Of a stretch of 64,000 nucleotides of DNA, positions 35,494-43,668 are shown piece by piece (position 1 is the first letter of the stretch; each line of letters starts with the position of its first letter). A model generated the notes under the pieces. That model did no database searches. It saw only the letters and a program-made list of their open reading frames with translations, and was not told the origin of the DNA. The translations under genes and the position numbers were made by a program. The stretch lies in assembly GCA_024691325.1 (NCBI GenBank), contig JAILNR010000015.1, forward strand, positions 33,437-97,436. Direction: 5' to 3'. The stretch is from Saccharofermentans sp. (GTDB taxonomy: Bacteria; Bacillota; Clostridia; Saccharofermentanales; Saccharofermentanaceae).

Positions 35494-36408
35494 TTAAAGT
35501 GGTGTTAACCTGTTTAACAGGTCAACATAGTAATCGGGAAGCTCAGATTCAAAATACAGCTCTTCCCCGCTTCTCGGATGAATAAATCTTATGGACTTGC
35601 TGTGAAGACACTGGCCTTCAAGTCCGAACGCATTCCTTTTCGACGCGTAGAGAGGGTCACCTAATACCGGATGCCCGATATAAGTCATGTGTGCCCTTAT
35701 CTGATGTGTTCTTCCTGTCTCAAGGACAACTTTAAGGTCTGTCCCCTCACGGTAGCGCGAGATAACCTCGAAGTGTGATACCGAGGGCTTACCGTCGGTC
35801 GTAACTGTCATCTTGCGTCTGTCTTTGTTGGAACGTCCTATCGGAGCATCGATAGTTCCCTTTTCTTCAGAAACGATTCCATATACAACAGTACGGTAAA
35901 CACGCTCTATCTCGTGACGGCTCATCATCTCGGATATCTTCACATGAGTCTCATTGTTCTTTACTGCCATCATGACACCTGATGTATCCTTATCTATCCT
36001 GTGAACGATACCGGGTCTTACAACTCCGTTGATGTCAGAAAGATTATCCCCGCAATGCATAAGAAGAGCATTTACAAGGGTTCCGTCACTGTGACCTGCC
36101 GCGGGATGAACAACCATGCCCTGAGGCTTATTTATTATGATAAGATCATCGTCTTCATAAAGAATATCCAAAGGAATATCCTGAGCTACCGTATCGTCAC
36201 TTTGCGGCTCGGGAATATCAACTGTTATCTCATCACCGCAAGAAAGCTTATAACCCGCTTTTGTAATTATCTTACCGTTAACAGTTACCTTACCTTCGCT
36301 GATAAGATTAGTAAAATATGACCTCGTATAAGACTTGATCTTATTACTTATAAAAACATCAAGTCTTATAGAATCATCAGCTGTCAGTTTCTTGATCCCG
36401 CTTACCAT
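35494..36408 (-). CDS. rluD: RluD-family 23S rRNA pseudouridine synthase
   Basis: 304 residues. An N-terminal S4 RNA-binding domain (RLDVFISNKI about 17-26, SEGKVTVNGK) is followed by the RluA-type catalytic core: INKPQGMVVHPAAGHSDGTLVNALL (about 92-116), catalytic Asp in VHRIDKDTSGVMM (about 134-146) and ETGRTHQIRAHMTYIGHPVLGD (about 229-250). RluD modifies positions 1911, 1915 and 1917 in helix 69; which uridines this one targets is not certain. It overlaps lspA by 7 bp, a common pairing. Confidence 0.93.
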   Translation of the reverse strand: MVSGIKKLTADDSIRLDVFISNKIKSYTRSYFTNLISEGKVTVNGKIITKAGYKLSCGDEITVDIPEPQSDDTVAQDIPLDILYEDDDLIIINKPQGMVVHPAAGHSDGTLVNALLMHCGDNLSDINGVVRPGIVHRIDKDTSGVMMAVKNNETHVKISEMMSRHEIERVYRTVVYGIVSEEKGTIDAPIGRSNKDRRKMTVTTDGKPSVSHFEVISRYREGTDLKVVLETGRTHQIRAHMTYIGHPVLGDPLYASKRNAFGLEGQCLHSKSIRFIHPRSGEELYFESELPDYYVDLLNRLTPL

Positions 36409-36899
36409 ATCTTGTCCACCTTCTTAGGAAGGAAAAGCATTATTGCTATCAGCATAATGGTTCCGAGTACCGCACAAATATCAGCTATATTAAAGATTGG
36501 GAATGTATAACTGCCAAAATCAAACCTTATAAAATCCACTACATAATGGAGTCTGAAACGGTCGATAAGGTTGCCGACTGCCCCTGAAAACAGTAATGTA
36601 AAGGAACAAGCAACCAGATATTCTTTAAGCTTCAATGCTTTGATCAATAATACAAACACGATTATCGCAAGTATCGTCGAGAAACCCGTCAAAAGATAGA
36701 TTCCCCAGGATTTGTCAGCAAGGAACGAGAATGCACTTCCGGTGTTCTGCGTATAATAAAAGCTGAAGAAATCATTGATAATATAAGTTCCTGTATGAAG
36801 TTCATAAGTACGAACAACAAGAATCTTGGTAAGCTGGTCCAAGAATATAAGAATCGAGGATAACAATAAAAAAAGTATTGTTCCCTTGTATTTATTCAT
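36402..36899 (-). CDS. lspA: Lipoprotein signal peptidase II
   Basis: Aspartyl protease cleaving diacylglyceryl prolipoproteins. The ATG at 36899 gives 165 residues, the normal length, and overlaps the metallophosphoesterase gene's stop by 8 bp; longer starts add only an unrelated tail. Four helices are predicted. Conserved parts are NTGSAFSFL (about 51-59), GNLIDRFRLHYVVDFI with the first catalytic Asp (about 107-122), and FNIADICAVLG with the second (about 131-141). The window encodes several lipoprotein substrates, for example the serpin and the DUF3048 protein. Confidence 0.94.
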   Translation of the reverse strand: MNKYKGTILFLLLSSILIFLDQLTKILVVRTYELHTGTYIINDFFSFYYTQNTGSAFSFLADKSWGIYLLTGFSTILAIIVFVLLIKALKLKEYLVACSFTLLFSGAVGNLIDRFRLHYVVDFIRFDFGSYTFPIFNIADICAVLGTIMLIAIMLFLPKKVDKIW

Positions 36900-37671
36900 A
36901 TTCGATAAATCTCCTGAATTCAGTACATTTACCCTCGATATCAATCTGCGCGATTACCCCGTTGATCATAGCGGGACCTTCAGCAGGTTCATATCTTGCG
37001 GGCATCTTATCCCTTAATCTTTTTAATGAGATATCTATATCCATACCGAGGACCGAATCAACAGTTCCCGTCATACCGGCATCGGTAATATAACCGGTTC
37101 CGCCTTTAAGTATCCTGGAATCTGCTGTCTGTACATGAGTATGGGTTCCTATAACTGCGGATACTCTTCCTGCAAGATGGTAGCCCATGGCACAGTTCTC
37201 ACTTGTTGTCTCGCAATGAAAATCCACAAGAACAGATCTTATTCCCATGTCATTTATCTTCGCGATAAGTTCGTCAGCACATGAAAAAGGATCATTAGCA
37301 CACGGGAGCATATTTACCTGTCCCAAAAGATTGATAACAGCTAATTTCTCACCATTCTTCTCGACTACAACAATATCCTTACCGGGCCAGGTGGCACTTA
37401 CATTGGCAGGTTTAACCACATAATCGAGCTTATCAATCTTGCTTAGGAAATCGTAACTCGAGAAAGAATGGTTGCCCAAAGTAACAACATCAGCACCGGC
37501 TGACTTAAGTTCGGCGCATATCTTCTCACTGCATCCCAAGCCGTGTGCGCTGTTTTCAGCATTGATAACACACACATCGATCCTGTTATCAGATAAAAAG
37601 CCGGGAAGGATGGCCTTAATGGCCCTCCTCCCCGAACTTCCAACAACGTCACCTACGAAACAGAGTCTCAA
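36892..37671 (-). CDS. YmdB-family metallophosphoesterase
   Basis: 259 residues of the YmdB family (TIGR00282 type), a cytoplasmic binuclear metal phosphodiesterase; B. subtilis YmdB hydrolyses 2',3'-cAMP and affects biofilm and motility switching. Motifs: FVGDVVGSSGRRAI (about 4-17), NAENSAHGLG, LGNHSFSS (about 67-74; usual GNH with W/T following), VDFHCETTSEN (about 147-157), and GTHTHVQTAD (about 175-184). It lies between pnp and lspA, overlapping both by 4-8 bp. Confidence 0.9.
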   Translation of the reverse strand: MRLCFVGDVVGSSGRRAIKAILPGFLSDNRIDVCVINAENSAHGLGCSEKICAELKSAGADVVTLGNHSFSSYDFLSKIDKLDYVVKPANVSATWPGKDIVVVEKNGEKLAVINLLGQVNMLPCANDPFSCADELIAKINDMGIRSVLVDFHCETTSENCAMGYHLAGRVSAVIGTHTHVQTADSRILKGGTGYITDAGMTGTVDSVLGMDIDISLKRLRDKMPARYEPAEGPAMINGVIAQIDIEGKCTEFRRFIEYE

Positions 37672-39908
37672 AACTCGATTCTTCTCCCCTTGCGGTCAGA
37701 ACCATCGTCATCACCATGATCGTTCTTTCTGTTTCTGTTTCCGTTAAAACCACCGTTTCTTCTCTCACGGTTAGGTCTGTTCTCACGTCTTCTGGGCTCC
37801 TCTTCAACATAGCCTTCAGGCTTGGGGAGGCAATCACGTACGGAAAGATTGAGTCTTCCCTGATTATCGATCTCGATAAGCTTTACGTGAACCTGATCAC
37901 CTTCGTGGAGAACATCCTCTACCTTGTCAACTCTGTTCCAGGCAAGCTTGGAGATGTGGACAAGACCTTCCTTACCGGGAAGGAACTCAACGAATGCACC
38001 GAAGTCCATAAGTCTTGTAACAACACCGTCGAACTCCTCACCTACTTCAGGATCAGCAATGATACCGTTAATGATCTTCTGAGCCTTATCAGCAGCCTCC
38101 ATATCAGGAGTTGAGATATAAAGCTTACCTGAATCCTCGATGTTAATATCAGCGCCGGTATCAGCAATAATCTTGTTGATAACCTTTCCGCCGGAACCGA
38201 TTACATCACGGATCTTGTCAACAGGGATCTGCATGGAGATGATCCTGGGAGCATACTTGCTAAGCTCTGTACGGGGTGCAGGAATGCAAGGAAGAATAAC
38301 ATCATTGATAATCTGAAGTCTTCCCTTGTGTGTCATCTCAAATGCCTGCTTGATAATATCGAGTGAAAGTCCCTCAACCTTGATATCAACCTGGATTGAG
38401 GTGATACCTTCTGTAGTACCTGCAACCTTGAAGTCCATATCACCGAAGAAGTCCTCGATACCCTGGATATCCATGAATACGAGGAAATCATTATCATCCT
38501 CTTCGTTAACGATAAGTCCGGAAGAGATACCTGCAACAGGTCTCTTGATCGGTACGCCTGCAGCCATCAAAGAAAGTGTGGAACCGCAGACAGAACCCTG
38601 TGAAGTGGAACCGTTACTCATTGTGATCTCAGAAACTGTTCTGATTGCATAAGGGAACTCTTCCTCTGAAGGAAGAACAGGGATCAATGATCTCTCAGCG
38701 AGAGCACCGTGACCAATCTCTCTTCTTCCGGGAGATCTTGAGGGCTTAGCCTCACCTGTGGAGTAACCGGGCATATTATAGTGATGGATATATCTCTTAC
38801 TCGTCTGCTCATCGATACCTTCGATCTTCTGAGCCTCAGCCAAAGGAGCAAGAGTACAGATGTTGAGAACCTGTGTCTGTCCTCTCTGGAAATAAGCAGA
38901 ACCGTGAACTCTCGGGATTACATCAACAGCTGCAGACAAAGGTCTGATCTCATCAAGAGCTCTTCCGTCAACTCTCTTGTGTTCACGGAAAAGATAATCT
39001 CTTACAACCTTCTTCTCGAGCTTGTAAACTGCATCGCCTGCCCATGAAGAAAGACCTTCCTCCTTCTCCTCGAGCATAGCTGCGATCTCCTCCTGGAGTG
39101 CATCTACCTTAGCGTCTCTGTCTTCCTTATCAACTGCGAGGACAGCCTCACGCATCTTGTCCCATGCAAACTCTTTAACAGCAGCGAAGACCTCTTCAGG
39201 TACATCAGCTGACTCATAAGTGAACTTGGGCTTGCCGATCTCGGCAACAATACCGTTAATGAACTCGCAGATCTTCTTGATCTCCTCGTGACCTTCAGCG
39301 ATAGCATTAAGCATAACATCATCAGGTACTTCGTTTGCACCGGCCTCAACCATGCAGATCTTGGAAAGAGTACCTGCCAAAGTAACATACATCTGGCTGA
39401 TCTCTCTTTGCTCAAGTGTAGGGTTGATGATAGTCTTGCCGTCGATCAATCCGAGAACAACGCCGCCGACAGGTCCCTTCCACGGGATGTCTGAAATAGC
39501 AATTGCAATAGATGTACCGATCATTGCTGCAATCTCAGGTGAGCAATCAGGATCAACTGACATTACAAGGTTGTTTACAGATACATCATTACGAAGATCC
39601 TTAGGGAACAAAGGACGGATAGGTCTGTCGATTACACGTGATGTAAGGATAGCCTTCTCGCCGGGTCTTCCCTCTCTCTTAAGAAAACCGCCGGGGATCT
39701 TGCCTACTGCATACATCTTCTCCTCGAAGTCAACTGAGAGAGGGAAAAAGTCAATTCCTTCTCTGGGCTGCTTTGAAGCTGTAGCTGTTGAAAGAACGGT
39801 TGTATCACCATAAGAAACAAGTGCTGCACCGTTTGCAAACTGACCGATAAGACCTGTCTTAACAACAAAAGGTCTGCCGGCGATCTCAGTTCTGAAAATC
39901 TTCTCCAT
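37668..39908 (-). CDS. pnp: Polynucleotide phosphorylase
   Basis: 3'-5' phosphorolytic exoribonuclease. In 746 residues two RNase PH-like domains (first [21 protein letters not shown] about 80-100; second [16 protein letters not shown] and the [15 protein letters not shown] active-site region about 396-410), a KH domain ([24 protein letters not shown], about 567-590) and an S1 domain ([31 protein letters not shown], about 625-655) are clear. The C-terminal tail is Arg/Asn/Asp/Gly-rich. AGGAGG lies 8 nt before the ATG. The 5' leader has a long hairpin and an anti-Shine-Dalgarno segment. rpsO, its usual neighbour, is not upstream. Confidence 0.97.
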   Translation of the reverse strand: MEKIFRTEIAGRPFVVKTGLIGQFANGAALVSYGDTTVLSTATASKQPREGIDFFPLSVDFEEKMYAVGKIPGGFLKREGRPGEKAILTSRVIDRPIRPLFPKDLRNDVSVNNLVMSVDPDCSPEIAAMIGTSIAIAISDIPWKGPVGGVVLGLIDGKTIINPTLEQREISQMYVTLAGTLSKICMVEAGANEVPDDVMLNAIAEGHEEIKKICEFINGIVAEIGKPKFTYESADVPEEVFAAVKEFAWDKMREAVLAVDKEDRDAKVDALQEEIAAMLEEKEEGLSSWAGDAVYKLEKKVVRDYLFREHKRVDGRALDEIRPLSAAVDVIPRVHGSAYFQRGQTQVLNICTLAPLAEAQKIEGIDEQTSKRYIHHYNMPGYSTGEAKPSRSPGRREIGHGALAERSLIPVLPSEEEFPYAIRTVSEITMSNGSTSQGSVCGSTLSLMAAGVPIKRPVAGISSGLIVNEEDDNDFLVFMDIQGIEDFFGDMDFKVAGTTEGITSIQVDIKVEGLSLDIIKQAFEMTHKGRLQIINDVILPCIPAPRTELSKYAPRIISMQIPVDKIRDVIGSGGKVINKIIADTGADINIEDSGKLYISTPDMEAADKAQKIINGIIADPEVGEEFDGVVTRLMDFGAFVEFLPGKEGLVHISKLAWNRVDKVEDVLHEGDQVHVKLIEIDNQGRLNLSVRDCLPKPEGYVEEEPRRRENRPNRERRNGGFNGNRNRKNDHGDDDGSDRKGRRIEF

Positions 39909-39916
39909 GAAGAATT

Positions 39917-39950
39917 CCTCCTAGAATAATTATTTGTGTTTGTAAGGAGG
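39917..39950 (-). promoter_or_regulatory. Anti-Shine-Dalgarno hairpin in the pnp leader
   Basis: On the minus strand CCTCCT (39950-39945) is complementary to the pnp Shine-Dalgarno AGGAGG (39922-39917) across a 22-nt loop. Pairing would hide the ribosome site 8 nt before the ATG, giving a simple translational switch. Formation in vivo is inference. Confidence 0.55.
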
Positions 39951-39956
39951 TAGCTC

Positions 39957-39998
39957 GTAGACTCGTGGCCCGACTGATTATTCGGACCACCAGTCTAC
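39957..39998 (-). promoter_or_regulatory. Long stem-loop in the pnp leader
   Basis: The 42 nt fold as arms of 17 nt with a single G/G mismatch: GTAGACT / AGTCTAC, then GTGG / CCAC, then TCCGA / TCGGG with one G-U pair, around an 8-nt loop. There is no U-run, so it is not a terminator. In E. coli a comparable pnp leader stem is cut by RNase III and used for autoregulation. Confidence 0.7.
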
Positions 39999-40012
39999 AC
40001 ACTACTCTCCAT

Positions 40013-40043
40013 AAAAAAACACGGCCTTATGAAAAGACCGTGT
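40013..40043 (-). terminator. Intrinsic terminator after the carboxyltransferase operon
   Basis: On the minus strand ACACGGTCTT and AAGGCCGTGT form a 10-bp stem with one G-U pair around TTCAT, followed by a run of T (40018-40013). It lies 24 bp after the OadA-like gene. Confidence 0.88.
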
Positions 40044-40045
40044 CT

Positions 40046-40074
40046 ATTATATATAAATAAAAGGGTTTAGTCCA
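40046..40074 (-). promoter_or_regulatory. Possible pnp promoter, overlapping the upstream stop codon and abutting the terminator
   Basis: Minus strand: TGGACT (40074-40069), 17 bp, then a perfect TATAAT (40051-40046). The start site would be near 40039, inside the first arm of the terminator stem at 40013-40043. The -35 lies on the last codons of the OadA-like gene. Confidence 0.5.
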
Positions 40075-41458
40075 CCCAGTCGACAGTAATCTGTTTAACT
40101 TCCTCTTTACCGTCTCTTTTCTTAAGGAACTCGGGAGCAACCTGCGGGAAAAGTGCACACAAAAGTACATCTTCCTCACTCTTTGCTATATCCTTAACAC
40201 TTTCTCTTAAAGTATCCATCTCGTTAGCAAGAAGATCTGCGGGACGGCATGTTATAGGAGCTTCATCTCCTATGGCCATCTTTCTTATCTGCTCATTTAC
40301 TTCACCCGGAAGTCTTCCGTAATCTCCGTGCAAAAGCATCTTGGATTCTTTGGTAAAGCTCTTGTATCTGCCCATCAAAACATTAAGAACTGCCTGTGAA
40401 CCTACAATCTGGCTTGTAGGAGTAACGAGCGGCGGATATCCGAAGTCTTTACGTACAACAGGAACTTCAGCAAGAACCTCTTCATATCTGTCCTCCGCTC
40501 CTGCCTGCTTTAACTGTGACAAAAGATTGGAAAGCATTCCGCCAGGTACCTGATAGAGCAAAGTATTAGGATCAGTCCTTAATACCTTGGGGTTAAGAAT
40601 ACCCTCATCCTGCATCTTCTGCGCAACACCCTTGAAGTGATCTGCAGCCTTTGCCAATGACTTAAGATCAAGTCCTGTATCTCTGGGAGTACCCTTGAAG
40701 GCTGCCACCAAAGATTCGGTACAAGGCTGTGAGGTTCCGCCTGCAAGAGGACTTAAAGCTGTATCGATAATATCTACACCGGCCAAAGCAGCCGCATAAT
40801 AGACCATCGAACCTGTACCTGTCGTGTTATGTGTATGAAGATGAATGGGAAGACTTACCTTCTGTTTAAGTTTGCTTACAAGAGAGTAGATCTCATTAGG
40901 AAGCAGAAGGTTAGCCATGTCTTTGATACATATAACATCCGCACCCATCTGTTCAAGCGTAACAGCCTGATTAATAAAATACTCCTCACTATGAACCGGG
41001 CTTGTTGTGTACGATAAAGCTGCTTCAACAGTCCCACCATACTTCTTCACACATTTCATAGCCATTTCCATATTACGGACATCATTAAGTGCATCGAAGA
41101 TCCTGACAACATCAATTCCATTCTCGACTGACTTCCTGCAGAAGCTGTCAACAACGTCATCAGCATAATGACGGTAACCCAGAAGATTCTGTGCACGAAG
41201 AAGCATCTGAAGCTTCGTCTTCGGCATAGCTTTTCGAAGTATGCGAAGTCTTTCCCACGGATCCTCGTTAAGGAATCTCATGCACGCATCGAAAGTGGCA
41301 CCGCCCCAGCATTCGATAGACCAGTAACCCATGTTATCCAGAATTTCACAAGCAGGAAGCATATCCTCGAGTTTCATTCTGGTAGCAGCCTGGGACTGGT
41401 GCGCATCACGAAGGATGGTATCAGTTATCCAAAGCTTTTTGTCAGGCATTGTAAGCAT
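40067..41458 (-). CDS. OadA-like biotin-dependent carboxyltransferase subunit (5S type)
   Basis: 463 residues of the pyruvate/oxaloacetate carboxyltransferase family (oxaloacetate decarboxylase alpha, pyruvate carboxylase B, transcarboxylase 5S). The TIM barrel shows TDTILRDAHQSQAATRM (about 12-28), ECWGGATFDACMRFLNEDPWERL (about 49-71), VICIKDMANLLLP with the carbamylated-type lysine (about 174-186), and metal-binding HLHTHNTTGTG (about 206-216). It ends without an attached biotin domain; the carrier is the separate gene upstream. It therefore looks like the 5S subunit or the catalytic part of an OadA. GGAG lies 6 nt before the ATG. Confidence 0.9.
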   Translation of the reverse strand: MLTMPDKKLWITDTILRDAHQSQAATRMKLEDMLPACEILDNMGYWSIECWGGATFDACMRFLNEDPWERLRILRKAMPKTKLQMLLRAQNLLGYRHYADDVVDSFCRKSVENGIDVVRIFDALNDVRNMEMAMKCVKKYGGTVEAALSYTTSPVHSEEYFINQAVTLEQMGADVICIKDMANLLLPNEIYSLVSKLKQKVSLPIHLHTHNTTGTGSMVYYAAALAGVDIIDTALSPLAGGTSQPCTESLVAAFKGTPRDTGLDLKSLAKAADHFKGVAQKMQDEGILNPKVLRTDPNTLLYQVPGGMLSNLLSQLKQAGAEDRYEEVLAEVPVVRKDFGYPPLVTPTSQIVGSQAVLNVLMGRYKSFTKESKMLLHGDYGRLPGEVNEQIRKMAIGDEAPITCRPADLLANEMDTLRESVKDIAKSEEDVLLCALFPQVAPEFLKKRDGKEEVKQITVDWVD

Positions 41459-41461
41459 ATC

Positions 41462-41827
41462 TTACTCCACCTCGAACAAGGCATCGTCTTTTGCAACAGA
41501 CTGACCTGCTTCGACAAAGATAGACTTGATAACTCCGTCCTTAGGAGCTGTTATGTCATTTTCCATCTTCATGGCTTCAAGGATTATGACAGAATCACCG
41601 GCCTTAACAGCATCACCTTGTTTAACAATAACCTTAAGGATTGTGCCTGGCATAGGACTGATGACTGAACCTGCTGTTGCAGCTACAGGACTTGCAGCCT
41701 TCTTTGAAGGAGCAGGCGCCTTAGTGTTCTTAACAACAGGAGCCGGTGCAACGGGTGTTGAACCATCAGCAAGTTCAACCTCCATCTCATACTCTTTACC
41801 ATTCATTTTGATCTTATACTTACTCAT
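41462..41827 (-). CDS. Biotin carboxyl carrier subunit
   Basis: 121 residues: a short N-terminal segment MSKYKIKMNGKEYEMEV, a Pro/Ala-rich linker (about 22-48), and a C-terminal biotinyl domain SPMPGTILKVIVKQGDAVKAGDS...LEAMKMENDITAP, with Lys of the EAMKMEN motif at about residue 87 as biotin site. It links the MmdA-like and OadA-like carboxyltransferases of this operon. A biotin ligase gene is not in the window. Confidence 0.94.
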   Translation of the reverse strand: MSKYKIKMNGKEYEMEVELADGSTPVAPAPVVKNTKAPAPSKKAASPVAATAGSVISPMPGTILKVIVKQGDAVKAGDSVIILEAMKMENDITAPKDGVIKSIFVEAGQSVAKDDALFEVE

Positions 41828-42013
41828 TTAAACTCCCCCCAACTGATACTTTACATAGTCAATATTGTTGTCATCTATATACTTAGCAAGACCGCTCTTA
41901 TGCACTTCGTGGAATCCTCTTATGCGAAGGTTCTTAACATCCGTACCGAGCTTAAAAGCAACACATGCGGCAGCCATAGCAACAATCTGATCATCACTTA
42001 ATTCTTCAAACAT
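41828..42013 (-). CDS. 61-residue OadG C-terminus-like subunit without membrane helix
   Basis: Soluble 61-residue protein between the MmdA-like and biotin carrier genes, sharing a 1-bp junction with the latter. The stretch DDQIVAMAAACVAFKLGT followed by VKNLRIRGFHEV resembles the cytoplasmic tail of OadG/MmdD-type subunits (pattern ELVAVIxAAIAAxLGT...LxIRSI), but the N-terminal membrane helix of those proteins is missing. Its place and size also recall MmdE of methylmalonyl-CoA decarboxylase. A structural role in holding the complex is likely; function not proved. Confidence 0.72.
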   Translation of the reverse strand: MFEELSDDQIVAMAAACVAFKLGTDVKNLRIRGFHEVHKSGLAKYIDDNNIDYVKYQLGGV

Positions 42014-42023
42014 ACGATCCTCC

Positions 42024-43577
42024 TTAAAGCGGGATATTGCCGTGCTTCTTATAAGGCATTAAAGGTTCATCTTTATACTCAAGAAGCTCCAAAGCAGATG
42101 CTATCTTCGCCCTGGTTTCCTCAGGTCTTATAACTTCATCGATATAGCCGCGCTCAGCAGCTACATAAGGGTTCATGAACTTATCGTTATATTCATCAAT
42201 AAGCTCTGCCCTCTTTGCGTCCTTATCTTCTGATGCTTCAATTGCTTTTCTTCCTATAATTGAAACAGCACCGGAAGCACCCATAACTGCAATCTCTGCT
42301 ATAGGCCAGGCATAGACGATATCTGCTGCAAGACCTTTTGAATTCATGGCGATGTAAGCACCGCCGTAAGCCTTACGCATAATAACGGAAACCTTGGGCA
42401 CGGTAGCCTCAGAGTATGCATAGAGCATTTTCGCGCCGTGACGGATAATACCGCCGTGCTCCTGTGTTCTGCCCGGCATAAAAGCAGGAACGTCAATGAG
42501 AGTTAAAAGCGGTATATTAAAGCAATCGCAGAAACGGATAAAACGAGCCGCCTTATCGGAAGAGTCAATCTCGAGTGATCCTGCAATATAATTACTCTGA
42601 TTAGCAACGATACCAACAGTCTTGCCGTCAATTCTTGCAAAACCGACAACAATATTCTTTGCAAAATCCTGCTGGACTTCCATGAAGGAGTCAAGATCAA
42701 CGATCGTGTTGATTACATCCTTTACATCATAAGCAACACGTGAATCAGAAGGAACGATTTCAGAAAGAGAAGCAGATTCGTCAACTATTGTTCCGGGTAC
42801 TTCCATAGAGTAATCATCGTTGTTCTGAGGAAGATATCCGATAAGCTGTCTTACACCATTAAGGCAGGACAGGTCATCGTCATAAACGAAGTGTGCCACA
42901 CCTGATGTACCTGCATGGACTTCTGCTCCGCCTAAGTCTTTTGCAGAGATCTCTTCACCTGTTACTGATTTAACAACGGCAGGACCTGTGATGTACATCT
43001 GGGATGTCTCGCGTGTCATGAAGATATAGTCACAGATTGCAGGAGAATAACATGCTCCGCCTGCACAAGGTCCCATAATAACTGATATCTGCGGAATAAC
43101 ACCGGATGCCATAGTATTTCTATAGAAGATATCACCATAGCCTGATAAAGAATCGATTCCTTCCTCGATCCTTGCTCCGCCGGAATCATTTACAGAGATG
43201 AACGGTACCTTGAGTTTCATAGCAAGATCCATAGCTTTAACTATCTTTTGGGCATGAACTTCGCCTAACGAACCGCCGTTAACGGTAAAGTCCTGGCTTG
43301 AAGCAACAGCTGTTCTTCCGTGTATCTTGCCGTAACCGGTTATGACACCGTCTCCCGGAAGCCTCTTCTTATCCATACCGAATTCTGTAGCTCTGGATGT
43401 CATCATGTCATTAAGTTCCATGAATGTACCATCATCGAAAAGAGCTTCCATTCTCTCTCTTGCCGTCAGCTTTCCGCTGTTGTGTTGTTTTTCAACCCTT
43501 GCTTCGCCGCCGGCCTTAGCAACCTGATCTCTTTTACGGTCAAGACGCTCGAGAGATTTTAACCATTTTTCATCCAT
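42024..43577 (-). CDS. mmdA: Acyl-CoA carboxyltransferase, methylmalonyl-CoA/propionyl-CoA type (12S)
   Basis: 517 residues, the size of MmdA, PccB and the transcarboxylase 12S subunit. The crotonase-like halves show VNGGSLGEVHAQKIVKAMDLA (about 86-106), SGGARIEEG (about 128-136), a first oxyanion site GPCAGGACYSPA (about 168-179), VPAFMPGRTQEHGGIIRHGAKMLYAYSEATVPKV (about 365-398, in part), AYGGAYIAMNSK and AVMGASGAVSI (about 433-443). No zinc finger is present, unlike AccD. It is first gene of a four-gene operon. AAAGGA lies about 10 nt before the ATG. Confidence 0.9.
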   Translation of the reverse strand: MDEKWLKSLERLDRKRDQVAKAGGEARVEKQHNSGKLTARERMEALFDDGTFMELNDMMTSRATEFGMDKKRLPGDGVITGYGKIHGRTAVASSQDFTVNGGSLGEVHAQKIVKAMDLAMKLKVPFISVNDSGGARIEEGIDSLSGYGDIFYRNTMASGVIPQISVIMGPCAGGACYSPAICDYIFMTRETSQMYITGPAVVKSVTGEEISAKDLGGAEVHAGTSGVAHFVYDDDLSCLNGVRQLIGYLPQNNDDYSMEVPGTIVDESASLSEIVPSDSRVAYDVKDVINTIVDLDSFMEVQQDFAKNIVVGFARIDGKTVGIVANQSNYIAGSLEIDSSDKAARFIRFCDCFNIPLLTLIDVPAFMPGRTQEHGGIIRHGAKMLYAYSEATVPKVSVIMRKAYGGAYIAMNSKGLAADIVYAWPIAEIAVMGASGAVSIIGRKAIEASEDKDAKRAELIDEYNDKFMNPYVAAERGYIDEVIRPEETRAKIASALELLEYKDEPLMPYKKHGNIPL

Positions 43578-43653
43578 ACTCTACATTTCCTTTGATTATC
43601 AAAGTATTTCTGCAATTATTATTACACAGTAGAAAAAATATGCAAGACCATTG

Positions 43654-43662
43654 TGATAAAAT
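43654..43662 (+). promoter_or_regulatory. Extended -10 abutting the recombinase start codon (leaderless layout)
   Basis: TGATAAAAT (TG-N-TAAAAT) ends 6 nt before the ATG at 43669; a second in-frame ATG follows at 43672. No Shine-Dalgarno is present. The region 43578-43668 also carries the promoter of the divergent mmdA-like operon, where TAATAAT on the minus strand near 43616-43622 is the likely -10. Confidence 0.58.
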
Positions 43663-43668
43663 CAGTAT

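Noticed and set aside
39352..39813. 153-codon open frame on the plus strand inside pnp
   Set aside because: It lies wholly antisense to a certain pnp gene, has no Shine-Dalgarno site and a biased composition typical of a reverse-frame shadow.
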